Positions 42,955 to 50,440 of a stretch of 64,000 nt of DNA are shown in pieces. The DNA comes from Streptomyces sp. AC550_RSS872 (lineage in GTDB: Bacteria > Actinomycetota > Actinomycetes > Streptomycetales > Streptomycetaceae), in contig NZ_JAGMUL010000005.1 of the NCBI RefSeq assembly GCF_019049285.1, positions 159,652-223,651 of the forward strand. Reading direction: 5' to 3'. The stretch's first letter is position 1. Each line of letters begins with the position of its first letter. Position numbers and translations under genes: made by a program. Under the pieces are notes generated by a model. That model was not told the origin of the DNA, ran no database searches, and worked only from the letters and a program-made list of their open reading frames with translations.

Positions 42955-43027
42955 ACCGCCCCCGGGGGCTCCGCCCCCGGACCTCCGTTCGGCCCGAACG
43001 GCCTCGTCCTCAAACGCCGGACGGGCT
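42955..43027. repeat. Dispersed Streptomyces intergenic repeat with hairpins
   Basis: The segment has GGGGGCTCCGCCCCC and CCGTTCGGCCCGAACGG palindromes followed by CGTCCTCAAACGCCGGACGG. The last part is a sequence I know from many Streptomyces intergenic and 3' end regions. On the minus strand it supplies the final codons and TGA of the FMN reductase gene (ending SSPSGV). It may act as a transcription terminator between the converging-in-direction neighbours, both on the minus strand. Confidence 0.65.
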
Positions 43028-43600
43028 GGAGAGCGCCGCCAACTGCTCCGCGAACGGCACCACCTCGGGCTCGGCCCTCTTCCTGGCGGGCCGTCCCGCC
43101 ATCAACCCCGCCAGCTCCCCCGCCGCCCGCTCGATCCGCCCGTCCAGCCCCTCCGCGCCCCAGTCCTCCGAGGCGGCGTAGACGCCGGTCGGCACGACCA
43201 CCGCTCGCAGGTACGCGAAGAGCGGACGCAGCGCGTGCTCCAGGACGAGGGAGTGCCGGGCCGTGCCGCCGGTCGCGGCGATCAGCACCGGCAGGCCGGC
43301 CAGCGCGTCCTTCTCGATCACGTCGAAGAACGACTTGAACAGTCCGCTGTACGAGGCGGAGAAGACCGGCGTGACGACGATGAGCCCGTCCGCCGAGGTC
43401 ACGGCGTCGATGGCAGCGGCGAGCTTCCGTCCGGGGAAGCCGTTCGTGAAGTTGTGCGCGATCTCCACCGCGAGGTCGCGCAGCTCGACGACCTCCACCT
43501 CCACCGCGGCCTCCCGGCCGACAGCGGCCGCGAGCCGGTCGCCCAGCAGCCGGGTGGAGGACGGGACGCTCAGCCCCGCGGACACCACGACGAGCTTCAT
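43010..43600 (-). CDS. NAD(P)H-dependent FMN reductase (CE1759 family)
   Basis: A 196-residue flavodoxin-like reductase: LVVVSAGLSVPSSTRLLGDRLAA (phosphate loop) at the N-terminus, TPVFSASYSGLFKSFFDVIEKDALAGLPVLIAATGGTARHSLVLEHALRPLFAYL in the middle. This matches the CE1759 family, which is always found beside CE1758-type luciferase-like monooxygenases and presumably supplies reduced FMN. The ATG at 43600 overlaps the monooxygenase gene stop by 4 bp. The last residues, SSPSGV, and the stop codon lie inside a dispersed Streptomyces repeat. Confidence 0.88.
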   Translation of the reverse strand: MKLVVVSAGLSVPSSTRLLGDRLAAAVGREAAVEVEVVELRDLAVEIAHNFTNGFPGRKLAAAIDAVTSADGLIVVTPVFSASYSGLFKSFFDVIEKDALAGLPVLIAATGGTARHSLVLEHALRPLFAYLRAVVVPTGVYAASEDWGAEGLDGRIERAAGELAGLMAGRPARKRAEPEVVPFAEQLAALSSPSGV

Positions 43601-44682
43601 ACGGTGGTCACCTCCTGGGCGGCCTTGAGCGAAGTGTGGGTGGGCGCGTCCGGCACCCCGGCGGGGCGCCGCGCCGCGAACTCCTTGCGCAGCACGGGTA
43701 CGACCTCCTCGCCGAGCAGGTCGAGCTGCTCCAGGACGGTCTTCAGCGGCAGCCCGGCGTGGTCCATCAGGAACAGCTGACGCTGGTAGTCACCGGCGTA
43801 CTCACGGAAGGACAGGGTCTTCTCGATCACCTGCTGCGGGGAGCCGACGGTCAGCGGGGTCTGCTCGGTGAACTCCTCCAGCGAGGGACCGTGTCCGTAG
43901 ACCGGCGCGACGTCGAAGTACGGCCGGAACTCGCGGATCGCGTCCTGGGAGTTGCGGCGCATGAACACCTGGCCGCCCAGCCCGACGATCGCCTGCTCGG
44001 GCGTGCCGTGCCCGTAGTGGGCGTACCGGGTCCGGTACAGCTCGACCATCCGCTTGGTGTGGTCGGCCGGCCAGAAGATGTTGTTGTGGAAGAACCCGTC
44101 GCCGTAGTAGGCCGCCTGCTCGGCGATCTCCGGCGAGCGGATCGAGCCGTGCCAGACGAACGGCGGTACGCCGTCCAGCGGGCGTGGCGTGGACGTGAAC
44201 CCTTGCAGGGGCGTACGGAACTTCCCCTCCCAGTTCACGACGTCCTCGCGCCACAGCCGGTGCAGCAGGGCGTAGTTCTCCACGGCGAGGTTGATGCCCT
44301 GCCGGATGTCCTGTCCGAACCAGGGATACACCGGCCCGGTGTTCCCCCGCCCCATCATCAGATCCACCCGCCCGTCGGCCAGGTGCTGGAGCATCGCGAA
44401 GTCCTCGGCGATCTTCACCGGGTCGTTGGTGGTGATGAGGGTGGTCGAGGTGGACAGCACCAGCCGCTCCGTCCGCGCCGCGATGTATCCGAGCATCGTG
44501 GTCGGCGAAGACGGCACGAACGGCGGGTTGTGGTGCTCGCCGGTCGCGAAGACGTCGAGTCCGACCTCCTCCGCCTTCAGCGCGATGGCGACCATGGCCT
44601 TGATGCGGTCGCGTTCGGTCGGCGTACGGCCCGTCGTGGGGTCCGGCGTGACGTCGCCGACGCTGAAGATCCCGAACTGCAT
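43597..44682 (-). CDS. Luciferase-like flavin monooxygenase (CE1758 family)
   Basis: A 361-residue LLM-class oxidoreductase with the TIM-barrel start MQFGIFSVGDVTPDPTTGRTPTE, ATGEHHNPPF near residue 45, and LMMGRGNTGPVYPWF near 110. These features match the CE1758 group. It uses FMNH2 from the CE1759 partner, encoded just downstream and overlapping by 4 bp, to oxidise an unknown substrate. No pathway genes for a particular substrate are next to it. Confidence 0.88.
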   Translation of the reverse strand: MQFGIFSVGDVTPDPTTGRTPTERDRIKAMVAIALKAEEVGLDVFATGEHHNPPFVPSSPTTMLGYIAARTERLVLSTSTTLITTNDPVKIAEDFAMLQHLADGRVDLMMGRGNTGPVYPWFGQDIRQGINLAVENYALLHRLWREDVVNWEGKFRTPLQGFTSTPRPLDGVPPFVWHGSIRSPEIAEQAAYYGDGFFHNNIFWPADHTKRMVELYRTRYAHYGHGTPEQAIVGLGGQVFMRRNSQDAIREFRPYFDVAPVYGHGPSLEEFTEQTPLTVGSPQQVIEKTLSFREYAGDYQRQLFLMDHAGLPLKTVLEQLDLLGEEVVPVLRKEFAARRPAGVPDAPTHTSLKAAQEVTTV

Positions 44683-44766
44683 GGTCGCTCACCCTCCAGG
44701 TTGTTGACGGTTCAACTATACCCGGAGAACGGGGCCCGGCCGGGGACTATTCCCGAGGGCCCGCGA

Positions 44767-45363
44767 CTATCGCCAGTGCGGGTCCCTGCCGGTCCGCGCG
44801 AGCAGCCGCTCGAACGCCGAGGCGCCCTCGGCCGTCGGCACCGGCTCTCCGAACACCCCCATCTTCCTGGCCGTCGGCGCCAGCTCGTCCACCGCGCCGG
44901 ACAGCTCCGCCACGACCGCCTCGTCGGCACCTGGGTACTCCTGACCCGTCGCCCGCGCCAGGTCCCACACATGCACGGTCAGATCGAGCAGCGCCATCGA
45001 GCCCACCAGCCGTGCGGGCATGTTCATCCCGCCGGTCGTCCCGTCCTCGGCGCCGGGCGCCGACCAGGCCGCCACCAGCCGGTCCGTCTCGTCCGCGAGC
45101 CGCTCCCGCCACCGCGGACTCCCGCCGACCCGGTGGGGCGTCTCGCCGAAGTCCGACGCCTCCTTCGCGGCCAGCCGCTGGAACTGCACGATCACCTGGA
45201 AGAGGTGATTGACCAGGGCCTTCACGTCGTACTCGGCACAGGGCGTGGGAGCGGCGAGTGCCGTGTCCTCGATGCCCCGCACCACCGGAACCGCCCGCTC
45301 GCGCGCCAGGGCCAGCAGCTCACCGATGCCGTACGTCTTCGTCTTCACCGCGTTCGTGTCCAT
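44767..45363 (-). CDS. TIGR03086-type DinB-fold metal-binding protein
   Basis: A 198-residue four-helix protein. TPCAEYDVKALVNHLFQVIVQFQRLA carries the first metal His (NHL), and LDLTVHVWDLARATGQ the second, the pattern of the mycothiol-dependent maleylpyruvate isomerase/DinB superfamily. It may be a mycothiol-using transferase or isomerase. The ATG at 45363 is favoured over 45396. It is divergent from the AraC regulator with about 60 bp between starts, so the regulator may control it. Confidence 0.85.
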   Translation of the reverse strand: MDTNAVKTKTYGIGELLALARERAVPVVRGIEDTALAAPTPCAEYDVKALVNHLFQVIVQFQRLAAKEASDFGETPHRVGGSPRWRERLADETDRLVAAWSAPGAEDGTTGGMNMPARLVGSMALLDLTVHVWDLARATGQEYPGADEAVVAELSGAVDELAPTARKMGVFGEPVPTAEGASAFERLLARTGRDPHWR

Positions 45364-45425
45364 ACCCCGACCGTAGGGACGTCGCAGGGTGCCCATCTTG
45401 AAGAAACGCGACGTACGATCCGGCC

Positions 45426-46259
45426 ATGGAGGCCCCCCGCCACGACACCCGCGGGATCGTCGACCCGTCCGGGCTGCTGAACCGCGTGCGGTTCCGCCGC
45501 CACGAGCCCGCCGAACCCCTGCGCCGGTACGTCGAGTGGTACTGGCTGATCGACTGGGACCTGCCCGCCCCCTACGCCTCCCACATCGTCCCGCACCCGG
45601 CCGTCAACCTCACCTTCCAGTGGGACGAGGCCGAGGGCGAGCCGTACGCCGAGGTCACGGGCGTCGCGCTCGGCCTGTACACCCGGAAGCTGACCGGCCG
45701 GGGCCGGGTCTGCGGGGTGAAGTTCCGGCCCGGCGGATTCCGGCCGTACGCCCCCGAGGCGCCGGTCTCCCGGTGGACGGGGCGCGCCCTGCCCGCCGAC
45801 GAGGTGTTCCCGCAAGCCGCGAGCGACACCGCCCGCGCGATCGTCACCCCCACCGACGACCACACCCGCGTGGCCGCCCTCGACGCCTTCCTCCTCGCCC
45901 TCCCCCGCACGCCGGACCCGCAGGCCGACCTCGCCACGGCCCTCGTCCAGCACATCCGCACCGACCGCACCGTCCGCCGCGTCGGCGACTTCGCCCGGGC
46001 GCAGGGCCTGTCGGTACGGGCGCTGCAACGGCTCTTCTCGACCTACGTCGGCGTCAGCCCCAAGTGGTGCATCCTCCGCTACCGCATCCACGAGGCCCTG
46101 GAACACGCCGGCACCCGCACCGACGTCGACTGGGCCACCCTCGCCGCCGAGCTCGGCTACGCCGACCAGGCCCATCTGGTGCGGGACTTCACGGCCACGG
46201 TGGGGGTGCCGCCGACGGCGTACGCGGCGGAGGCCGCAGCCGGGGGTTCCGCGGGGTAG
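45426..46259 (+). CDS. AraC-family transcriptional regulator
   Basis: A 277-residue regulator. The N-terminal domain (FRRHEPAEPLRRYVEWYWLIDW and IVPHPAVNLTFQWDE) is of the DUF6597 type. The C-terminal double helix-turn-helix reads RRVGDFARAQGLSVRALQRLFSTYVGVSPKWCILRYRIHEALEHA, then LAAELGYADQAHLVRDFTATVGVPPTAYA. It likely controls the divergent DinB-fold gene. Its 3' end is followed after 18 bp by a MITE. Confidence 0.9.
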   Translation: MEAPRHDTRGIVDPSGLLNRVRFRRHEPAEPLRRYVEWYWLIDWDLPAPYASHIVPHPAVNLTFQWDEAEGEPYAEVTGVALGLYTRKLTGRGRVCGVKFRPGGFRPYAPEAPVSRWTGRALPADEVFPQAASDTARAIVTPTDDHTRVAALDAFLLALPRTPDPQADLATALVQHIRTDRTVRRVGDFARAQGLSVRALQRLFSTYVGVSPKWCILRYRIHEALEHAGTRTDVDWATLAAELGYADQAHLVRDFTATVGVPPTAYAAEAAAGGSAG

Positions 46260-46277
46260 GTGTGTCGATCCCCCCTA

Positions 46278-46440
46278 GGGGGTGTTTCGAAAGTCCCGCA
46301 CAGCACCCACGGCGCCCGGCACGCACTCTCGCCACACCGGCCGAAACCCCAAGTACGTCCAGTACGAGGGCTTTCGTCCGGCGCGCCGAGAGCACGCACC
46401 GGACACCGCGGGCGCCGCACAGGACTTTCGAAACACCCCC
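46278..46440. mobile_element. 163-bp MITE with perfect 19-bp inverted ends and TA duplication
   Basis: The ends are GGGGGTGTTTCGAAAGTCC and its exact reverse complement; both flanks show TA within CTAG (46275-46278 and 46440-46443). There is no open frame of its own. The first ~65 bp match the reverse complement of the element at 40292-40432 closely, so they form one family, mobilised in trans. The TA target and size fit IS630/Tc1-type or IS5-type derivatives. It lies between the convergent AraC and oxidoreductase genes, and its right edge supplies the oxidoreductase stop codon. Confidence 0.87.
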
Positions 46441-47330
46441 TAGGGCACCAGCACCAGCCGGCCTCGCACCCCGCCCTCCTCCAGCCGCGCATGCGCCTTG
46501 GCGGCCTCGTCCAGCGGGAACGTCTCGGCCACCCGGGTCGTCAGCACCCCGTCGTCCACCAGCCGCACCAGCTCCGCCAGCCGTGCCCCGTCGGCGCTCA
46601 CCTCGACCGCCCCGGTCCACACGCCCCGCACGGACGCGGGCTCGGTCCCCGGAATGACACCGACGTACCGGCCCCCGTCCCGTACCCACGCCAGTGCCGG
46701 CTCACCGAGAACCGCGGCGTCCAGCACGGCGTCGAAGCTCCGCTCGGCGACGGCACCGCCACTGAACCCCGCGGCCCCCAGGGACCGCACGAACTCCTCG
46801 TCCCCCTCCCGCGCCAGCCCGGTCACCGCGATCCCCCGGCGCGCGGCGAGCTGGACGGCGTACGCCCCGACCGCGCCCGCCGCCCCCGTCACCAGCAGCG
46901 ACTGCCCCGGCGCCACCTCCAGCAGATCCAGGGCCTGTGCGGCGGTCAGCGCGTTCAGCGGCAGCGTCGCCGCATGGACGGCGTCCACCGTGGCCGGTGC
47001 CTTCGCGACGGCGTCCGTCGGGACGACCACGTACTCGGCGTGCGTGCCGAGCGGCTTGACCATGCCGTGGTCCAGGGCGACCACCTCGTCCCCGACACTC
47101 CAGGAGCCGGCCACGCCCACCGCGTCCACGGTCCCGGCCACGTCCCAGCCGAGCCCGATCCGCCGGCCCGCACCCCCGAAGACCCCGGCCCGCACGCCCG
47201 CGTCCACGGGGTTCAGCGCGGCCGCCGCGACCTTGATCCGCACCTGACGCGCACCGGGCACCGGTATCCCGGCATCCACGACCTCCACGTTCTCCGGCCC
47301 ACCGAACGAGTTCACCACAACAGCACGCAC
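46440..47330 (-). CDS. Zinc-independent quinone oxidoreductase (medium-chain family)
   Basis: A 296-residue NADP-dependent oxidoreductase of the quinone reductase type: GROES-like domain (LNPVDAGVRAGVFG; GWDVAGTVDAVG) then a Rossmann fold with VTGAAGAVGAYAVQLA near residue 145. It reduces quinones or activated alkenes. In-frame ATGs occur upstream, but AAGGAG lies exactly six bases before the GTG at 47330, and homologues commonly begin M/V-RAVVVNSFGG, so I chose 47330. The TAG stop is formed at the MITE insertion border, so the native C-terminus may have been slightly altered. It is divergent from an HxlR regulator. Confidence 0.9.
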   Translation of the reverse strand: MRAVVVNSFGGPENVEVVDAGIPVPGARQVRIKVAAAALNPVDAGVRAGVFGGAGRRIGLGWDVAGTVDAVGVAGSWSVGDEVVALDHGMVKPLGTHAEYVVVPTDAVAKAPATVDAVHAATLPLNALTAAQALDLLEVAPGQSLLVTGAAGAVGAYAVQLAARRGIAVTGLAREGDEEFVRSLGAAGFSGGAVAERSFDAVLDAAVLGEPALAWVRDGGRYVGVIPGTEPASVRGVWTGAVEVSADGARLAELVRLVDDGVLTTRVAETFPLDEAAKAHARLEEGGVRGRLVLVP

Positions 47331-47396
47331 GGCCATCTCCTTGGTTGTCAGCCTCCGGGATGTTCTCCCGCTCACTGCCGACAACCCTAGGAAGAG

Positions 47397-47413
47397 TTAC
47401 TATCCAGGAGTAA
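47397..47413. promoter_or_regulatory. Inverted repeat TTACT-N7-AGTAA in hxlR/oxidoreductase promoter region
   Basis: The two 5-bp arms lie midway between the divergent starts (47330 and 47454). A second, looser GTTACCTGGGAGTGCGTAC follows immediately. HxlR proteins usually bind such sites between their gene and the divergent target, often in response to electrophiles or quinones. Confidence 0.5.
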
Positions 47414-47453
47414 GTAGTTACCTGGGAGTGCGTACCTACCTCGGAGGTGAGTC

Positions 47454-47861
47454 ATGGCGACCATGACGGCGGCCCAGCGCCGCGAGCAGGCCCGTATCGA
47501 GTACGACGCGTTCCTCAAGAGCTGCCCCACCAACCAGCTCCTGGACCGCATCAGCGACAAGTGGGTCAGCCTCGTCGTCTCCGCCCTCGCCCCCGGCCCC
47601 ATGCGCTACAGCGACCTCGGCCGCAAGATCGCCGGCGTCAGCCCCAAGATGCTGACCCAGACCCTGCGCTCCCTGGAACGCGACGGCCTGCTCACCCGCA
47701 CCGTCACCCCGTCCGTCCCGGTCCGCGTCGACTACGAGCTCACCGTCCTCGGCCACAACCTCGCCCTGCTGCTGACCGCCGTGAAGGACTGGGCGGAGAC
47801 CCACTTCGACGAGGTCCGAGAGGCCCGCGAGCGCTACGACACCGAGGGCCCCGACAGCTGA
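47454..47861 (+). CDS. HxlR-family transcriptional regulator
   Basis: A 135-residue winged-helix regulator. CPTNQLLDRISDKWVSLVVSALAPGPMRYSDLGRKIAGVSPKMLTQTLRSLERDGLLTRTV is the diagnostic HxlR stretch, with the redox-type Cys at residue ~24. TPSVPVRVDYELTVLGHNL gives the wing. GGAGG precedes the ATG. It is divergent from a quinone oxidoreductase gene, a frequent arrangement for quinone or aldehyde sensing. The nearby inverted repeat is a likely operator. Confidence 0.93.
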   Translation: MATMTAAQRREQARIEYDAFLKSCPTNQLLDRISDKWVSLVVSALAPGPMRYSDLGRKIAGVSPKMLTQTLRSLERDGLLTRTVTPSVPVRVDYELTVLGHNLALLLTAVKDWAETHFDEVREARERYDTEGPDS

Positions 47862-47863
47862 CG

Positions 47864-48361
47864 TCAGAAGTGGTACTCGTCCCCCGTGTCCAGCAGCAGC
47901 ACCCGCTGCCCACCGCTGCGCCGCGTCCCGTCCACCGGCCCACCGCTCCACACGGTGTCGAACTCCACCAGCACCTCCGAGACCGCGCCCCGCAGCCGTA
48001 CCCGCAGACCGACCGGCTCCCCCACCCCGCCCGCGTCCAGCGCCCCGACCCTGCACCACACGACCCGCTCCCCCGCCCGCGCGCACCCCTCCGGCAGCTC
48101 CTGCCGGTCCGCCAGCGACTCCGACCAGCGCAGCCGTACCATCGCCGGCGCGTCCGGCATGGCGCCCATCCCCTGACGGCGCGGCGTGAACCGCACGTCG
48201 ACCCGGTCGCCGGACAGGACAGCGGAACCGTGATAGGTCAGATCCGCCCCCGGACCGCCGCGACGGCCGGCCGCCCCCGCACCCGGAGCCACCCCGCCGA
48301 CCACCGCAACCACGGCAGCCCCGCACACCGCAGCAACCCGCATCCGCCGCATAACGCCCAC
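47864..48361 (-). CDS. Small secreted protein of unknown function
   Basis: A 165-residue protein with a Sec signal peptide ([28 protein letters not shown], cleavage near residue 33). The mature part has two Cys ([16 protein letters not shown]) likely forming a disulphide, and beta-rich sequence ending DTGDEYHF. I recognise no family; it is probably an extracellular beta-sandwich. It is convergent with hxlR, separated by only 2 bp. Confidence 0.7.
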   Translation of the reverse strand: MGVMRRMRVAAVCGAAVVAVVGGVAPGAGAAGRRGGPGADLTYHGSAVLSGDRVDVRFTPRRQGMGAMPDAPAMVRLRWSESLADRQELPEGCARAGERVVWCRVGALDAGGVGEPVGLRVRLRGAVSEVLVEFDTVWSGGPVDGTRRSGGQRVLLLDTGDEYHF

Positions 48362-48437
48362 TCCTCACTCCACGTACGGGGATGTATCCCACAAGGAGCG
48401 AGCCGCAGGCGCCGTCCAACAGGTGACGCGGAGCGCC

Positions 48438-48500
48438 GGACGAGGGTGTGAAGAGGCCGGACAAGGGCGTGAAAAGGCTGGACGACGGCGTGAAAAGCTG
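48438..48500 (+). repeat. Three tandem 21-bp repeats
   Basis: Units GGACGAGGGTGTGAAGAGGCC, GGACAAGGGCGTGAAAAGGCT and GGACGACGGCGTGAAAAGCTG (written here as separate 21-mers trimmed in reading) lie directly before the ynfA-like gene. The period is seven codons, but no coding function is supported; it may be a leader feature or chance duplication. Confidence 0.6.
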
Positions 48501-48506
48501 ACCGCC

Positions 48507-48842
48507 ATGCTCATCCTCCGCTCGGCCGCTCTGTTCGCCGTCGCCGCCCTCTTCGAGATCGGCGGAGCGTGGCTGATCTGGCAGGGCGTACGCGAACACC
48601 GCGGCTGGATGTGGATCGGCGCGGGCGTCATGGCCCTCGGCGCCTACGGCTTCGTCGCCACGCTCCAGCCCGACGCCGAGTTCGGCCGCATCCTCGCCGC
48701 GTACGGCGGTGTCTTCGTCGCCGGTTCGCTGGCCTGGGGCATGGTCGCGGACGGCTACCGCCCGGACCGCTGGGACGTCACGGGCGCACTGATCTGCCTC
48801 GCGGGCATGGCGGTGATCATGTACGCACCGCGAGGAAACTGA
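48507..48842 (+). CDS. YnfA-family inner membrane protein
   Basis: A 111-residue protein with four transmembrane helices, starting [33 protein letters not shown]. The Glu in FEIGGA and later segments [31 protein letters not shown] are the UPF0060/YnfA signature; YnfA is structurally related to small multidrug resistance transporters. The start at 48507 gives the normal family length. No clear ribosome-binding site was found; three 21-bp repeats precede it. Confidence 0.9.
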   Translation: MLILRSAALFAVAALFEIGGAWLIWQGVREHRGWMWIGAGVMALGAYGFVATLQPDAEFGRILAAYGGVFVAGSLAWGMVADGYRPDRWDVTGALICLAGMAVIMYAPRGN

Positions 48843-48861
48843 GCGAGGCCCCGGGAGCGAC

Positions 48862-49290
48862 TCAGGTCGGCGGCAGCAGCCCCAACTGCCCCAGGAACTC
48901 CATCTCGTCGAAGTAGAGCCGGTAGTCGACGATGTGCCCGCTGTCGTCCACCGTGGCCAGGTCCACCCCGCGGATGCTGATCTCCTTCTGCGTCGCCGGC
49001 AGCGTCTCACCGGTCGGCAACTGGATCGGCCCCGTGTTGCGGCCCCGGAAGATCCCCTCGTCGATGGCCGTGTTGCCGACCTCGTAGGAGTGCACCGGCT
49101 CGTACGAACCGTCGGGAACCGCTTCCGTCATCTGGCGCCAGTACCCGACGATGTTCTCCCGCCCGTGCAGCTCACCGCCGTCGGGGGTGACGGCGACCGC
49201 GTCCTGTGCGTAGAGCTCGGCGATGGCCTTGGGGTCCGCCGTGGTGATCGCCTCGGTGAGCCGGTCCATGACCTCACGCGCCTGTCCCAT
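48862..49290 (-). CDS. SnoaL/NTF2-like protein
   Basis: A 142-residue small cone-barrel protein: VMDRLTEAITTADPKAIAELYAQDAVAVTPDGGELHGRENIVGYWRQM is the standard SnoaL-like N-terminal part, and VDLATVDDSGHIVDYRLYFDEMEFLGQLGLLP the end. Such proteins are isomerases, hydrolases or ligand-binding proteins; the function here is open. GGGAGGTGG precedes the ATG at 49290. It is divergent from an SDR gene. Confidence 0.85.
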   Translation of the reverse strand: MGQAREVMDRLTEAITTADPKAIAELYAQDAVAVTPDGGELHGRENIVGYWRQMTEAVPDGSYEPVHSYEVGNTAIDEGIFRGRNTGPIQLPTGETLPATQKEISIRGVDLATVDDSGHIVDYRLYFDEMEFLGQLGLLPPT

Positions 49291-49424
49291 GATCCACCTC
49301 CCATGGTGGAGGACCACCCACCTCATTCTCCCACCGCCGCCCCGGATCGGCCGCCCGCCTATCCTGGCCGGACAGTGTCTCGACCGGCCCGACGCTCTGG
49401 ACCCGACCCGAACGAGGAGCAGCC

Positions 49425-50201
49425 ATGCCCACCGCCGCACCGTCCGCCGCCTCCCGCATCGCCGTCGTCACCGGTGCGAGCAGCGGAATCGGCGCCGCCA
49501 CGGCACGGCAGCTCGCCGCGGCCGGCTACCGGGTCGTCCTCACCGCCCGCCGCAAGGACCGCATCGAGGCGCTGGCGGAGGAGATCAACGCGGCCGGCCA
49601 CTCGGCCGCGGCGTACCAGCTGGACGTGACGGACCGCGCCGCGGTCGACGAGTTCGCCACGGCCTTCAAGACGATCGGCGTCCTCGTCAACAACGCGGGC
49701 GGCGCCCTGGGTGCCGACCCCGTCGCGACCGGCGACCCCGCCGACTGGCGCACGATGTACGAGACGAACGTCATCGGCACCCTGAACCTCACTCAGGCCC
49801 TGCTGCCCCAACTGGAGGCGAGCGGCGACGGCACGGTGGTCGTGGTCTCCTCCACCGCCGGCCACGGCACCTACGAGGGCGGCGCCGGTTACGTCGCCGC
49901 CAAGCACGGCGCCCACGTCCTCGCCGAGACGCTCCGCCTGGAGATCGTCGGCCGCCCGGTCCGCGTCATCGAGATCGCGCCCGGCATGGTCAAGACGGAC
50001 GAGTTCGCCCTGACCCGCTTCGCCGGCGACACCGACAAGGCGCAGAAGGTCTACGAGGGCGTCGCCGAGCCCCTCACGGCCGACGACGTGGCCGACACCA
50101 TCACCTGGGCGGTCACCCGCCCCAGCCACGTCAACATCGACCTCCTGGTCGTCCGCCCCCGCGCCCAGGCGTCCAACACGAAGGTGCACAGGGAGCTGTA
50201 G
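49425..50201 (+). CDS. SDR-family oxidoreductase (YdfG-like)
   Basis: A 258-residue classical SDR: AVVTGASSGIGAATARQLA (cofactor loop), NNAGGALGADP, catalytic Ser in VVSSTAGHGTYEGGAGYVAAKHGA (YxxxK), and IAPGMVKTDEF. ARRKDR after the first strands suggests NADP preference. It resembles serine/3-hydroxy acid dehydrogenases of the YdfG type. GGAG precedes the ATG. The TAG stop overlaps the GTG of the next small gene by one base. Confidence 0.9.
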   Translation: MPTAAPSAASRIAVVTGASSGIGAATARQLAAAGYRVVLTARRKDRIEALAEEINAAGHSAAAYQLDVTDRAAVDEFATAFKTIGVLVNNAGGALGADPVATGDPADWRTMYETNVIGTLNLTQALLPQLEASGDGTVVVVSSTAGHGTYEGGAGYVAAKHGAHVLAETLRLEIVGRPVRVIEIAPGMVKTDEFALTRFAGDTDKAQKVYEGVAEPLTADDVADTITWAVTRPSHVNIDLLVVRPRAQASNTKVHREL

Positions 50202-50329
50202 TGACCAAGGACGATCGCAAAGACCCGCACAACGAACGCCAGATGTGGTGGTGGCTCGGCTACTTCCTCTTCGGCATCCACATCGTGGCGTTCGTGATGA
50301 TCTACGCCGTGACCCATGCGCCGAAGTAA
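50201..50329 (+). CDS. 42-residue single-helix membrane protein (DUF6126-like)
   Basis: A tiny gene starting GTG at the last base of the SDR stop (TAGTG). The product has a charged N-terminus (TKDDRKDPHNERQ) and one transmembrane helix (WWWLGYFLFGIHIVAFVMIYAV). The size and charge pattern match small Streptomyces membrane proteins of the DUF6126 kind. Coupled translation with the SDR is likely. Function unknown. Confidence 0.72.
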   Translation: MTKDDRKDPHNERQMWWWLGYFLFGIHIVAFVMIYAVTHAPK

Positions 50330-50338
50330 CTCACAGGA

Positions 50339-50356
50339 GTGAACGCCATCGTTCAC
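50339..50356. terminator. Small hairpin between convergent genes
   Basis: GTGAACG-CCAT-CGTTCAC, a perfect 7-bp stem between the small membrane gene and the convergent rtcB gene. It may end transcription on both strands; a protein-binding site is the alternative. Confidence 0.4.
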
Positions 50357-50440
50357 CCGAACGGACGCTGAACTGACGATCCGGGCTCGCGCCACAACAT
50401 CAGATGGGCACGGCACACTCGTCGCCGCGCCCATCACTCT

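Noticed and set aside
40565..43780. A 1071-codon open frame on the plus strand
   Set aside because: It lies antisense to the kinase, regulator and reductase genes, has low-complexity Arg/Gly/Pro composition and no recognisable domain; a GC-bias artefact.
47436..49010. A 524-codon minus-strand frame
   Set aside because: Antisense to hxlR and ynfA and out of frame with the small secreted and SnoaL genes; contains repeats only because of the 21-bp units.
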